Below the pieces are notes generated by a model. That model was not told where the DNA came from, did not search any database, and saw only the letters and a program-made list of their open reading frames with translations. From NCBI GenBank assembly GCA_963768885.1, contig CAVYJN010000006.1, positions 868,001 to 932,000 on the forward strand: a DNA stretch of 64,000 nt, written 5' to 3'. Position numbers and translations under genes: made by a program. The DNA is from DASRIA01 sp963768885 (GTDB taxonomy: Bacteria > Actinomycetota > Thermoleophilia > Solirubrobacterales > JBBDJG01). Below, piece by piece: positions 25,850-34,707 of this stretch; within the stretch, counting starts at the first letter, position 1, and every line of letters begins with the position of its first letter.

Positions 25850-27140
25850 ATGCGCCTGGCCGACATCTACATGAAGGTCGTGGACGAACGCGCGCCCGTC
25901 GCGTTCCGTGCATACGACGGCTCCAGCGCGGGCCCGTCGGACGCGGCCGCGGTGCTCGAGGTGCGCCGCCCCGATGCCGTCGCGTACATCGCGACGGCCC
26001 CGGGCGAGCTCGGGCTCGCGCGCGCCTACGTGAGCGGCGCGCTCGACATTCGCGGCGACCTGCACGCGGCGCTGCGCGGCCTGCTCACCCACGCCAGGCG
26101 CCTCCCCTGGGTCGAGCGCGCCGGCATCCTGGGCAGGATCGGCCCCGGCGTGCTGCGCCGCCCGCCCGTGCCCCTCGAGGAGGCCCCCGCGCCCTGGCAC
26201 CGCGGGCTGCGCCACTCCAAGGCACGCGACGCGGCCGCGATCTGCGCACCACTACGACGTGTCCAACCGCTTCTACGAGATCGTGCTGGGACCGTCGATG
26301 GCCTACACGTGCGCCGTGTTCCGGACCCCGACGGCGACGCTCGAGGAGGCGCAGGCCGAGAAGTTCGACCTCGCCTGCCGCAAGCTCGCGCTCGAGCCCG
26401 GGGACCGGCTGCTCGACGTCGGCGCCGGCTGGGGCGGGATGGTGATGCACGCGGCCGAGCACCACGGCGTGCGCGCGCTCGGCGTCACGCTGTCGGAGCG
26501 GCAGGCGGCGTGGGCGCAGCGCGCGATCGCCGAGCGCGGCCTGGAGGATCGCGCCGAGGTGCGCTTCCTCGACTACCGCGACGTGACCGAGGACCGCTTC
26601 GACGCGGTCTCCTCGATCGGCCTCACCGAGCACATCGGCGCACGCAACCTCGCGTCCTACTTCGGCTTCCTCGCGGCGAAGCTGCGCCCCGAGGGCCGAA
26701 TGCTGAACCACACGATCACGCGGCCGTCCAACCACGAGCGCCAACGTGCCCGCGGGTTCATCGACCGCTACGTCTTCCCGGACGGGGAGCTCGAGGGCCC
26801 CGGGACGATCGTCTCGGCGATGCACGACAACGGGCTCGAGGTGCGACACGAGGAGAACCTGCGCGAGCACTACGCGCTGACGCTGCGCGACTGGTGCGTG
26901 AACCTCGAGCGCGGCTGGGACGAGGCGGTCGCCGAGGTCGGCGAGCCCAGGGCGCGCGTCTGGAAGCTCTACATGGCGGCCTCACGGGCGGCTTTCGAGC
27001 TCGACCGGCTGGAGCTGCACCAGGTGCTGGGCGTGCGCCTCGGCGAGGACGGCCGCTCGGGCATGGCGTTGCGCCCGGACTGGGAGCGGCGAGAGCCCGC
27101 CGGGGAACCCGCCGCGGAGGTCGCCGCGGCGGCCCGGTAG
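25850..27140 (+). CDS. Cyclopropane-fatty-acid-synthase family methyltransferase, BfaA/TmsB-like (one frameshift)
   Basis: This SAM-dependent methyltransferase acts on unsaturated acyl chains of membrane lipids. The N-terminal 125 residues form the accessory domain seen in CFA synthases. The catalytic domain begins with HHYDVSNRFYEIVLGPSMAY and has the SAM loop LLDVGAGWGGMVMHAA, GVTLSERQ and SSIGLTEHIG. An extra base near 26238 splits the two halves; removing it gives 429 residues. It is 4 nt downstream of the flavoprotein, so the two form an operon probably making 10-methyl-branched fatty acids. A plain cyclopropane synthase is the alternative. Confidence 0.83.
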
Positions 27141-27157
27141 GTACCATCGCGCGCCTG

Positions 27158-27562
27158 ATGCGGCGCGCACTCGTCCCGATCTTCCTCGCGGCCGCGCTGC
27201 TGGCGGCCGGCTGCGGCGACGACGGCGCGGGCAAGGGCGACCTCGCCGCGGGGAAGCTGTTCGACCCGGCCGACGTCACACGCTGCCTGCGCGGCCAGGG
27301 ACTTTCGGTCGAGCGCCACCCGACCGACACCGGGATCGACTTCACGGTGCGCCGGCGTGACGGCCGCAACAGCATCGACATGGCCGTCGAGCAAAGCGCG
27401 TCCGATGCCGCGGACCGCGAGCAGGAATGGATGGGGCTTGCAAGCGACGCCGGGATCGAGAACGCGCAGGACTACTACTTCCGCTACGGGAACCTGCTGC
27501 TCGGATACGAGCGCGTCCCGTCCGAGGCGTTCAGGCGCACCGTCGAGCGCTGTCTCGGCTAG
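27158..27562 (+). CDS. Small predicted lipoprotein
   Basis: The 134-residue protein begins with a lipoprotein signal, MRRALVPIFLAAALLAAGC, whose lipobox is LAAGC with the modified Cys near 19. The mature part is unknown, has one further Cys pair (TRCLRGQG and ERCLG), and shows alpha/beta character. It follows the methyltransferase by 17 nt and overlaps the convergent CYTH-like gene by 4 nt. The function cannot be inferred. Confidence 0.7.
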   Translation: MRRALVPIFLAAALLAAGCGDDGAGKGDLAAGKLFDPADVTRCLRGQGLSVERHPTDTGIDFTVRRRDGRNSIDMAVEQSASDAADREQEWMGLASDAGIENAQDYYFRYGNLLLGYERVPSEAFRRTVERCLG

Positions 27563-28338
27563 GCGCGCGTCGCGCCCGCGAAGAACTCGAGCGCCGTGCG
27601 CGTCTTGGTCTGCTGCTCGCCGGTGACGTCGACGCCCTGTTCCACCAGGAAGTTCTTGGCGCGCGCGGCTGTGTCGAGCGCCTCCGCCGGGGCGCACTTG
27701 GTGGACAGCTCGAGGATCCGGGTGTTGTCCGGGTACATCCACATCTCCGCGACCATGCGCCGGTCGAGGCCGGCCGGCGAGAACTTCAGCTTCAGCACGA
27801 AGATCGGCCCGAGCACCGTGAGGTCGTCGAGCTCGATCCCCTCGGGCGCGTGCGCGGCGAAGAACGCGCGCTGCTCCTTGGAGAACAGCTTGCGCAGCTT
27901 GCGCTCACCGCCCACGGTCGCGCGCACGTCGGGGGTGGCGAGGGCGCGCTTGCACGAGGCCGAGCAGACGAAGCCGCCGGGCATCGCGTCGACCTCGACC
28001 ACCATGTTCGGGGAGCGCCGCAGGTCGCCCGGGAGATCCGACGGCACGATCGGCCGCAGCTTCACGACGGAGTCGTCGCCCTTCTTCTGCACGCGCCGGG
28101 CGCGTGCCACGACACCCTGCTCGTAGAGCGCCAGCTCCGGGGTGTCGAAGAAGAACACCTGGCGGATCTGCGCGTCGAGCGGGTCCATGCCGAGCGCCTG
28201 CACGGCCGAGCGCTGATCGGCCGCGGGCACCGTGAGCTTCAGCTCGACGCTGTCCGCGTCGTCCACGAGCGCGAGCAGCTGCCCCAGCTCGTCGCCGGAG
28301 ATCTGGAGGCCCTGCGTGGGAGTCTGCGCCGACGGCAT
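27559..28338 (-). CDS. CYTH-like triphosphate tunnel domain protein
   Basis: The 259-residue protein contains SVELKLTV near residues 30-37, resembling the ExExK entry strand of the CYTH fold. Alternating basic/acidic beta strands follow: FFFDTPELALYEQG, VARARRVQKKGDDSVVKLRP and VEVDAMPGG. CYTH enzymes hydrolyse inorganic triphosphate or thiamine triphosphate, or cyclise ATP. The fit is moderate because the first Glu of ExExK is replaced by Ser. The gene is convergent with the lipoprotein and divergent from the sulfatase. Confidence 0.6.
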   Translation of the reverse strand: MPSAQTPTQGLQISGDELGQLLALVDDADSVELKLTVPAADQRSAVQALGMDPLDAQIRQVFFFDTPELALYEQGVVARARRVQKKGDDSVVKLRPIVPSDLPGDLRRSPNMVVEVDAMPGGFVCSASCKRALATPDVRATVGGERKLRKLFSKEQRAFFAAHAPEGIELDDLTVLGPIFVLKLKFSPAGLDRRMVAEMWMYPDNTRILELSTKCAPAEALDTAARAKNFLVEQGVDVTGEQQTKTRTALEFFAGATRA

Positions 28339-28445
28339 GCGCAGACGCTAACACCGCAAGGCGGGAATGCAGGTGTGCAGGCACCACAGCGAACAGACAG
28401 GTCGGCGCCGTTGTGCGCGCCACGGCCCTCTGCGACCTTGCGCCG

Positions 28446-30806
28446 ATGGGAGACCCAGCCGGGCGGGAGAGCCTGCCGATACCCGATCGGCCGCACGTCG
28501 GGCTGATCACATACGACGCGAAGGACCCGGACACCTCCTTCCCGCCGATCGAGCCGCTGCGCCCGCCGGCGGGCGCGCCGAACGTCCTGATCGTGCTGCT
28601 CGACGACGTCGGATTCGGGGCGTCGAGCGCCTTCGGTGGGCCCTGCAACACGCCGACGGCGGAGCGACTCGCCGCGGACGGGCTGAAGTACAACCGGTTC
28701 CACACGACGGCGCTGTGCTCGCCGACCCGCCAGGCGCTGCTCACCGGCCGCAACCACCACTCGGTCGGGATGGGCGGCATCACCGAGATCGCGACGTCCG
28801 CCCCCGGGTACAACTCCGTCCGCCCGAACACCGCGGCGCCGCTCGCCGAGACGCTCAAGCTGAACGGGTACTCGACGGCCCAGTTCGGCAAGTGCCACGA
28901 GGTCCCGGTCTGGGAGACGAGCCCGATGGGCCCCTTCGATGCCTGGCCGACCGGCTCGGGCTTCGAGCACTTCTACGGCTTCATCGGCGGAGAGACGAAC
29001 CAGTACGCGCCGGGCATCTACCGGGACACCGTCCCGGTCGAGCCCGACCGCACCCCGGAGGAGGGCTACCACTTCACCGAGGACATGACGGACCGCGCGA
29101 TCGAGTGGGTGCGCCAGCAGAAGGCGCTGATGCCGGACAAGCCGTTCTTCGCCTACTTCGCCCCGGGCGCGACCCATGCGCCGCACCACGTGCCGACCGA
29201 GTGGTCCGACAAGTACGAGGGACAGTTCGACTCCGGGTGGGACGCCCTGCGCGAGCGCACGCTGGCCCGGCAGAAGGAGCTCGGCGTGGTCCCGGCCGAC
29301 GCGGAGCTCACGGAGCGCCCCGCCGAGATCCCGGCCTGGGACGACATGCCCGACGAGCTGAAGCCGGTGCTCGCGCGCCAGATGGAGGTCTACGCGGGCT
29401 TCATGGAGCACACCGACCACCACGTGGGGCGCCTGATCGACGCGCTCGCGGACCTCGAGATCCTCGACGACACGCTGATCTACTACATCGTGGGCGACAA
29501 CGGCGCCTCCGCCGAGGGGACGGTCAACGGCACGTTCAACGAGATGATGATGCTGAACGGCGTGACCGGCATCGAGACGCCCGAGTTCATGGCGTCACGG
29601 GTCGAGCAGTTCGGCACGCCGGCCGCGTACAACCACTACGCGGTGGGCTGGGCGCACGCGATGGACACGCCCTACCAGTGGACCAAGCAGGTCGCCTCGC
29701 ACTGGGGCGGCACGCGCAACGGCACGGTCGTGCACTGGCCCAACGGGTTCGATTCGCGCGGTGAGGTGCGCTCGCAGTTCCACCACGTGATCGACGTCGC
29801 CACGACGGTGCTGGAGGCGGCCGGGCTGCCCGAGCCGGTGAGCGTGAACGGCGTCCAGCAGATGCCGCTGCACGGCACCAGCATGACCTACTCGTTCGAC
29901 GACGCGGGCGCTGCGGAGCGCCGGGAGACGCAGTACTTCGAGATGTTCGTGAACCGCGGCATCTACCACAAGGGATGGACCGCCGTCACCCGGCACAGCA
30001 CGCCGTGGGTGCTCGCCGAGATGCCGGCGTTCGACGACGACGTGTGGGAGCTGTACGCGCCGGACGACTGGACGCAGGCGCACGACCTCTCGCAGCAGGA
30101 GCCGGAGAGGCTGCACGAGCTGCAGCGCCTGTTCCTGATCGAGGCGGTGAAGTACAACGTGCTGCCGCTCGACGACCGGCGCGTGGAGCGCTTCAACCCG
30201 GACATCGCGGGCCGGCCGACGCTGATCCACGGCAGCTCGCAGCTGCTGTTCGGCGGGATGGGGAGGCTGTCGGAGAACTCGGTCGTGGTGATCAAGAACA
30301 AGTCCCATGCGGTGACCGCGGAGCTCGTCGTTCCGGAGACCGGCGCCCGCGGGGTGGTCATCGCGCAGGGCGGCGCCTTCGGCGGCTGGAGCATGTACGC
30401 GCGCGACGACGGCGTGCCGGCCTATTGCTACAACCTGTTCGGCCTGCAGCGGTTCAAGGTCGAGGGCAACGGCCCGCTCCCGGCCGGGGAGCACCAGCTG
30501 CGCATGGAGTTCGCCTACGACGGCGGCGGCCTCGCGAAGGGCGGCGACGTGTCCCTGTACGTCGACGGGCAGAAGGTGGGGGAGGGGCGCGTCGAGGCCA
30601 CCCAGCCGATGGCCTTCTCCGCGGACGAGACCACGGACGTCGGGTCCGACAGCGCCACGCCCGTGAGCGACGACTACGGGCCGCGCGACAGCGCCTTCAC
30701 CGGACGCGTCCGGTGGGTCCAGATCGACATCGACGAGGCGGCCGAGGACGTCGACCACCTGATCGGCCCCGAAGAGCGCCTGCGCATCGCGATGGCGCGG
30801 CAGTAG
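28446..30806 (+). CDS. Type I sulfatase (arylsulfatase)
   Basis: The protein has 786 residues. The metal-binding start NVLIVLLDDVGFG is followed by the active-site motif CSPTRQALLTGR, with Cys at about residue 91, which must be converted to formylglycine. Later sulfatase features are HHSVGMGG, GKCHEVP and YYIVGDNGASAEG. The last 200 residues form a beta-rich extra domain, as in large arylsulfatases such as PdsA/AtsA-type enzymes. No signal peptide is seen, so it is probably cytoplasmic. A formylglycine-generating enzyme with intact cysteines is encoded at 61984-62796. Confidence 0.92.
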   Translation: MGDPAGRESLPIPDRPHVGLITYDAKDPDTSFPPIEPLRPPAGAPNVLIVLLDDVGFGASSAFGGPCNTPTAERLAADGLKYNRFHTTALCSPTRQALLTGRNHHSVGMGGITEIATSAPGYNSVRPNTAAPLAETLKLNGYSTAQFGKCHEVPVWETSPMGPFDAWPTGSGFEHFYGFIGGETNQYAPGIYRDTVPVEPDRTPEEGYHFTEDMTDRAIEWVRQQKALMPDKPFFAYFAPGATHAPHHVPTEWSDKYEGQFDSGWDALRERTLARQKELGVVPADAELTERPAEIPAWDDMPDELKPVLARQMEVYAGFMEHTDHHVGRLIDALADLEILDDTLIYYIVGDNGASAEGTVNGTFNEMMMLNGVTGIETPEFMASRVEQFGTPAAYNHYAVGWAHAMDTPYQWTKQVASHWGGTRNGTVVHWPNGFDSRGEVRSQFHHVIDVATTVLEAAGLPEPVSVNGVQQMPLHGTSMTYSFDDAGAAERRETQYFEMFVNRGIYHKGWTAVTRHSTPWVLAEMPAFDDDVWELYAPDDWTQAHDLSQQEPERLHELQRLFLIEAVKYNVLPLDDRRVERFNPDIAGRPTLIHGSSQLLFGGMGRLSENSVVVIKNKSHAVTAELVVPETGARGVVIAQGGAFGGWSMYARDDGVPAYCYNLFGLQRFKVEGNGPLPAGEHQLRMEFAYDGGGLAKGGDVSLYVDGQKVGEGRVEATQPMAFSADETTDVGSDSATPVSDDYGPRDSAFTGRVRWVQIDIDEAAEDVDHLIGPEERLRIAMARQ

Positions 30807-30853
30807 CCGCCGCGGCGTTACGTCCTGCGCACAGGTGAGCATGCGCGCTGCGC

Positions 30854-31966
30854 ATGCCAGGGGACTCACCTCAAGCGCGCGCCGAGCCGCGTCGCGTCGA
30901 GATAGTCGTCTCGGGGGCGACCGTCTTCAAAGCCGCGCTCGTGGCGCTCGGCGTGTTCGTCCTGATCATCGCGAACCAGGTCGTTCTGACGATCCTGCTG
31001 TCGCTCGTGTTCGCGCTCGGGCTCGATCCCGTGGTGGGCTGGTTCACCAAGCGCGGCGTCGGCCGTGGGAAGGCCGCGCTGCTCGTCTTCCTCCTGATCT
31101 TCGTCGTGGTCGCGCTGATCGTGATCTGGGTCGTCACGCCGCTCTGGAACGAGGTCAAAGGCCTCGCCAACGAGATCCCGGGCTACATCGACGACCTCAA
31201 GGACGAGCCCGCCTTCAAGCAGCTGCACGAGAACACGGACGCGGTCGACAAGGCGCAGGAGGTCGCGAAGGACGCGGCCAAGGCGCTGCCCGAGGCGGCC
31301 TCCGCCCTGCTCGGGATCACGGGCGCGCTGGTCGGATCCGTGCTGAGCGTCGTGACGCTCACCTTCCTGACCCTGTTCCTGCTGATCGGGCTGCCGGACT
31401 TCAAGCGCGCGGCGCTGCGCCTGCTGCCGCCGGCCGAGGCGCAGCGCGTCGACCGCGTGATCGACGAGGTCACGCGCACGATCTCCTTCTCGCTGCTGGG
31501 GAACCTCGCGATCTCGGTGATCGCGGGAACGGTGGTGGGGGTGACGGCCGTGATCATCGGCGCGCCGTTCCCGGTGGTGCTGGCGGTGATCGTGGGGCTG
31601 TTCGACCTGATCCCCCAGGTCGGGTCGCTGATCGCGGCGGTGATCGTGGTCTCGATCACGCTGGCGGGCGCGGGCGTCGTGCCGGCCGCGATCCTCGCGA
31701 TCGTGATCCTCGTCTACCAGCAGGTCGAGAACTACGTGATCCAGCCGGTCGTGTACCGGCAGGCGATCGAGCTGTCGGGATTCGCGACGATCGCCGTCGT
31801 GATGGTCGGCGGCGCGCTGATGGGCGTGATCGGCGCGATCCTCGCCGTGCCGGTCGCGGGCTCGCTGAAGGTGATCTTCCGCGAGGTCACGGCCAGGCAC
31901 CGCGAGCGCATGGAGGCGCTCAGGGCGGAGGGGGAGCCTCGGGCGCCCCAGGCAGGTCAGGCATGA
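30854..31966 (+). CDS. AI-2E family (UPF0118) membrane transporter
   Basis: This 370-residue protein has about seven to eight membrane helices. Paired N-terminal helices lead to LSLVFALGLDPVVGWFTKRG, a soluble coiled central part (about 95-155) follows, and then the family block LFDLIPQVGSLIAAVIV and VYQQVENYVIQPVVYRQAIELSG. Members export small molecules or ions: autoinducer-2 in TqsA and Na+/H+ exchange in others. The substrate is unknown. It overlaps the end of the convergent YihY gene by 47 nt. Confidence 0.88.
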   Translation: MPGDSPQARAEPRRVEIVVSGATVFKAALVALGVFVLIIANQVVLTILLSLVFALGLDPVVGWFTKRGVGRGKAALLVFLLIFVVVALIVIWVVTPLWNEVKGLANEIPGYIDDLKDEPAFKQLHENTDAVDKAQEVAKDAAKALPEAASALLGITGALVGSVLSVVTLTFLTLFLLIGLPDFKRAALRLLPPAEAQRVDRVIDEVTRTISFSLLGNLAISVIAGTVVGVTAVIIGAPFPVVLAVIVGLFDLIPQVGSLIAAVIVVSITLAGAGVVPAAILAIVILVYQQVENYVIQPVVYRQAIELSGFATIAVVMVGGALMGVIGAILAVPVAGSLKVIFREVTARHRERMEALRAEGEPRAPQAGQA

Positions 31967-32885
31967 CGTCCTTGCGGAACTCGAGCGCGGCGTCGAGCTC
32001 GACGCCCATCAGGAGCGTCAGGTTCGTGAGCCACAGCCACACGAGGCCCGCGATCGTCGTGCCCAGCGCGCCGTACGTGGTGTCGTAGCTGGCGAACAGG
32101 TTCGTGTACACGTTGAAGCCGGCCGACACGACCAGCCACGCGATCATCGCGATGGCGCCCCCCGGCGTCAGCACCCGCCAGTGCGTGGCCGACCGCTCGC
32201 GGCTCGGCGAGCTGCGGTACAGCACGGCGATCAAGAGCGTCACCAAAACCAGGATCGCGGGCCATTTGAGGATGCCGTAGAGCTTCACGATGCCGTCACC
32301 GATCCCGAGCGCGTCACCGATCGACTGCGCGAGCTGGCCCGTCAGGACGATCAACAGCAGCGCCAGCGCGAGCAGTATCAGGAACACGAACGTGAGCCCC
32401 ACGCGCAGCGGCCACGCGCGCCACACGGGCCGGCGATCGACGCCCCAGATCGTGGCCGAGGCCCGGAAGAAGCAGCCGATGTAGGCCGAGGCGGTCCACA
32501 GGACCGCGAGCAGTCCCACGCCCAGGAGCGCTCCCGCCTGAGTGTCGTGCTGGACCAGCGACCGCAGCGGGTCCTGGGCCGCTCCTTCGACGTCGTTCGG
32601 CCCCACTTCGTCGAAGATCTCGAGCACCTCGTCGACGGTGCCCTGGTCGCCGAACAGGCCGATCACCGAGAACAGCACGAGCAGCCCCGGCGCCAGCGAG
32701 AGCACCGAGTAGTAGGTCAGCGCCGCGCCCCTGTCGATCAGCTCGTGGCGGCCGATCCGGCGGGCCATGACCACGAGCGGGCCCCACCGGCCCGACGCCA
32801 TCGCCGCCTCCTCGACCCGCGCGAGCCTCTCCGCGCCCGCGGTGCGGGTCGAGGCCAGCTTCGACGATGTCTTCGCCTCGCTCAT
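31920..32885 (-). CDS. YihY/BrkB family membrane protein
   Basis: This 321-residue protein has six membrane helices and the family blocks RIGRHELIDRGAALTYYSVL, LAPGLLVLFSVIGLFG, LWTASAYIGCFFRA, LTPGGAIAMIAWLVVSAGFN and YGALGTTIAGLVWLWLTNL. YihY proteins were once named RNase BN, but they are membrane proteins of uncertain role. I used ATG 32885 (MSEAKTSS); the longer frame upstream is not conserved-looking. It is divergent from the SHOCT protein gene. Confidence 0.88.
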   Translation of the reverse strand: MSEAKTSSKLASTRTAGAERLARVEEAAMASGRWGPLVVMARRIGRHELIDRGAALTYYSVLSLAPGLLVLFSVIGLFGDQGTVDEVLEIFDEVGPNDVEGAAQDPLRSLVQHDTQAGALLGVGLLAVLWTASAYIGCFFRASATIWGVDRRPVWRAWPLRVGLTFVFLILLALALLLIVLTGQLAQSIGDALGIGDGIVKLYGILKWPAILVLVTLLIAVLYRSSPSRERSATHWRVLTPGGAIAMIAWLVVSAGFNVYTNLFASYDTTYGALGTTIAGLVWLWLTNLTLLMGVELDAALEFRKDVMPDLPGAPEAPPPP

Positions 32886-33015
32886 GTCCGGGTGGCATTG
32901 TCGCCGCAACGCGGGGGATGCGAGCATCCGTCCGGACTCACATGCAGACTGCCTGGCGCTTTGATGCGGCGCGAGGGATGATCGCCGCACATCACTGAAT
33001 CGGAGGTAATCGCAA

Positions 33016-33417
33016 ATGGTGCTGGCTTCGGACTATCCGTTCCTCGACATCGTCGGGACGATGCTGATCTTCTTTGCCTGGGTGATCTGGTTCTGGATCC
33101 TGATCCGGGTGCTCGTGGACGTCTTCCGTCGCCACGACCTGTCCGGCTTCGGCAAGGCCGGCTGGACCCTGTTCATGATCGTGGTGCCGTTCCTCGGCGT
33201 GCTGATCTACCTGATCGCGCACGGCCAGGACATGGGCAAGCGCGACATCGAACAGGCTCAGGCGCAGCAGGCGCAGTTCGACCAATACGTGAAATCGGTG
33301 GCCGGGTCCGAGGGCGGCGGCGCGGCGGCGGAGATCGCGCACGCGAAGAGCCTGCTCGACAGCGGCGCGATCACGCAGGCCGAGTTCGACTCGCTGAAGG
33401 CGAAGGCGCTGTCGTAG
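33016..33417 (+). CDS. PLDc_N and SHOCT domain protein
   Basis: The protein has 133 residues. Two membrane helices (about 10-33 and 47-68) form a PLDc_N-type module with VFRRHDLSGFGKAGWTLFMI. A short linker is followed by a C-terminal SHOCT motif, AKSLLDSGAITQAEFDSLKAK. SHOCT is a short oligomerisation motif. GGAGGT lies 8 nt before ATG 33016, a strong ribosome site. A second SHOCT protein lies at 44823-45101. The function is unknown, perhaps membrane stress. Confidence 0.8.
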   Translation: MVLASDYPFLDIVGTMLIFFAWVIWFWILIRVLVDVFRRHDLSGFGKAGWTLFMIVVPFLGVLIYLIAHGQDMGKRDIEQAQAQQAQFDQYVKSVAGSEGGGAAAEIAHAKSLLDSGAITQAEFDSLKAKALS

Positions 33418-33427
33418 CGGGCGCGTG

Positions 33428-34631
33428 ATGCGCGGACGGCTGCGACGTCGGAGCGGCGACGGGGGCGAGCATCCCGAAGAGACGGAGTACGTAGAGATCG
33501 AGCCGAGCGAGCTCGCGGGCGTCTTCGCGGCGCCCAAGTGGCTGCGGGACCTCGGCCTGATGTCCTGGCTGCTGGTGGGCGTGGCTGCCGCGCTGGCGGG
33601 CGCCGTCGCGCTGCTGGCGCTCACGCAGACGATCGTCGTCCCGGTGATCACGGCCGCGATCCTCGCGGCCGTGCTGTCGCCGGTGGTCGGCTACCTGGAG
33701 CGGCGCGGGGTCTCGCGCCTCCTCGGGACGGGGCTCGTGTTCGTCGCGGTCATCGTGCTCGGGGCCGCGGTGACCGTCCTGGTGATCGCGGGCGTCGCGA
33801 ACCAGGCCGGCGACCTGACCTCGAATCTCCAGCAGGCCGCGGACAAGGTCCAGGGATGGCTGCAGGACCTCGGAATCGACAAGGACACCGCGCAGCAGGC
33901 CAACGACAACGCGAGCTCTTCGTCGAGCGACGCGTTCCACGCCCTGCTCGACGGCCTCGGCGCGGGTATCAGCGCGCTCACGTCGCTCGTCGTGTTCCTG
34001 TCGTTCACCTTGCTCAGCCTCATCTTCCTGCTCAAGGACGGGCCCTTGATCAGACGGTGGGGGGAGCGCCATCTGGGCTTGCCCGTCGCCGTCGCCCACA
34101 CGATCACCGGGCGCGTGCTCACATCGCTGCGCGGCTACTTCCTCGGCGTGACGGTGGTGGCCGCCTTCAACGCGGTCGTGATCGGCCTCGGCGCACTGGT
34201 GCTCGGCGTTCCCCTGGCCGGGTCGATCGCGGTCGTCAACTTCGTCGCCGCCTACATTCCCTATCTCGGCGCCTGGACGGCCGGCGCGTTCACGGTGCTG
34301 ATCGCGCTCGGCGCGGAGGGGCCGGAGACGGCGGCCGCGATGGCGGTGATCGCGCTGCTCGCGAACGGTGTGCTGCAGCAGCTCGTCCAGCCGATCGCCT
34401 ACGGCGCCACGCTGGGCATCCATCCGCTCGCGGTCCTGATCGTCACGATCGCGGGCGGCAGCCTGTTCGGCACGATCGGGCTGGTGCTCGCGGCCCCGCT
34501 GACCGCGGCCGGCGTGAAGATCGCGACGGACCTCGCCCAGCGCGCGCGCGCAGGCGGAGGAGCGCGCCGCCGACGCGGCTCCCGAGCCCGGCCCCGGCGA
34601 CGACCTGGGCGCGGCGGCCGCCCCGGGCTAG
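33428..34631 (+). CDS. AI-2E family transporter, second copy (frameshift at C-terminus)
   Basis: The protein has about 400 residues and eight membrane helices with the family features VLSPVVGYLERRGVSRLLGTG, FTLLSLIFLLKDG, FVAAYIPYLGAWTAGAF and NGVLQQLVQPIAYG. After LAQRARA, near base 34550, the frame must shift by one base to give the acidic tail EERAADAAPEPG and a TAG at 34629-34631. Unshifted, the frame runs into the next gene as Arg-rich sequence. It follows the SHOCT gene by 10 nt and is a distant paralogue of the permease at 30854. Confidence 0.85.
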
Positions 34632-34707
34632 CGCTGCCGCCGCGCGTCACGGTTTTGTGCCGACCTGCCAAGATCGGCGCGGCAGGTTGTGCAGACCGGG
34701 AGCCGCG

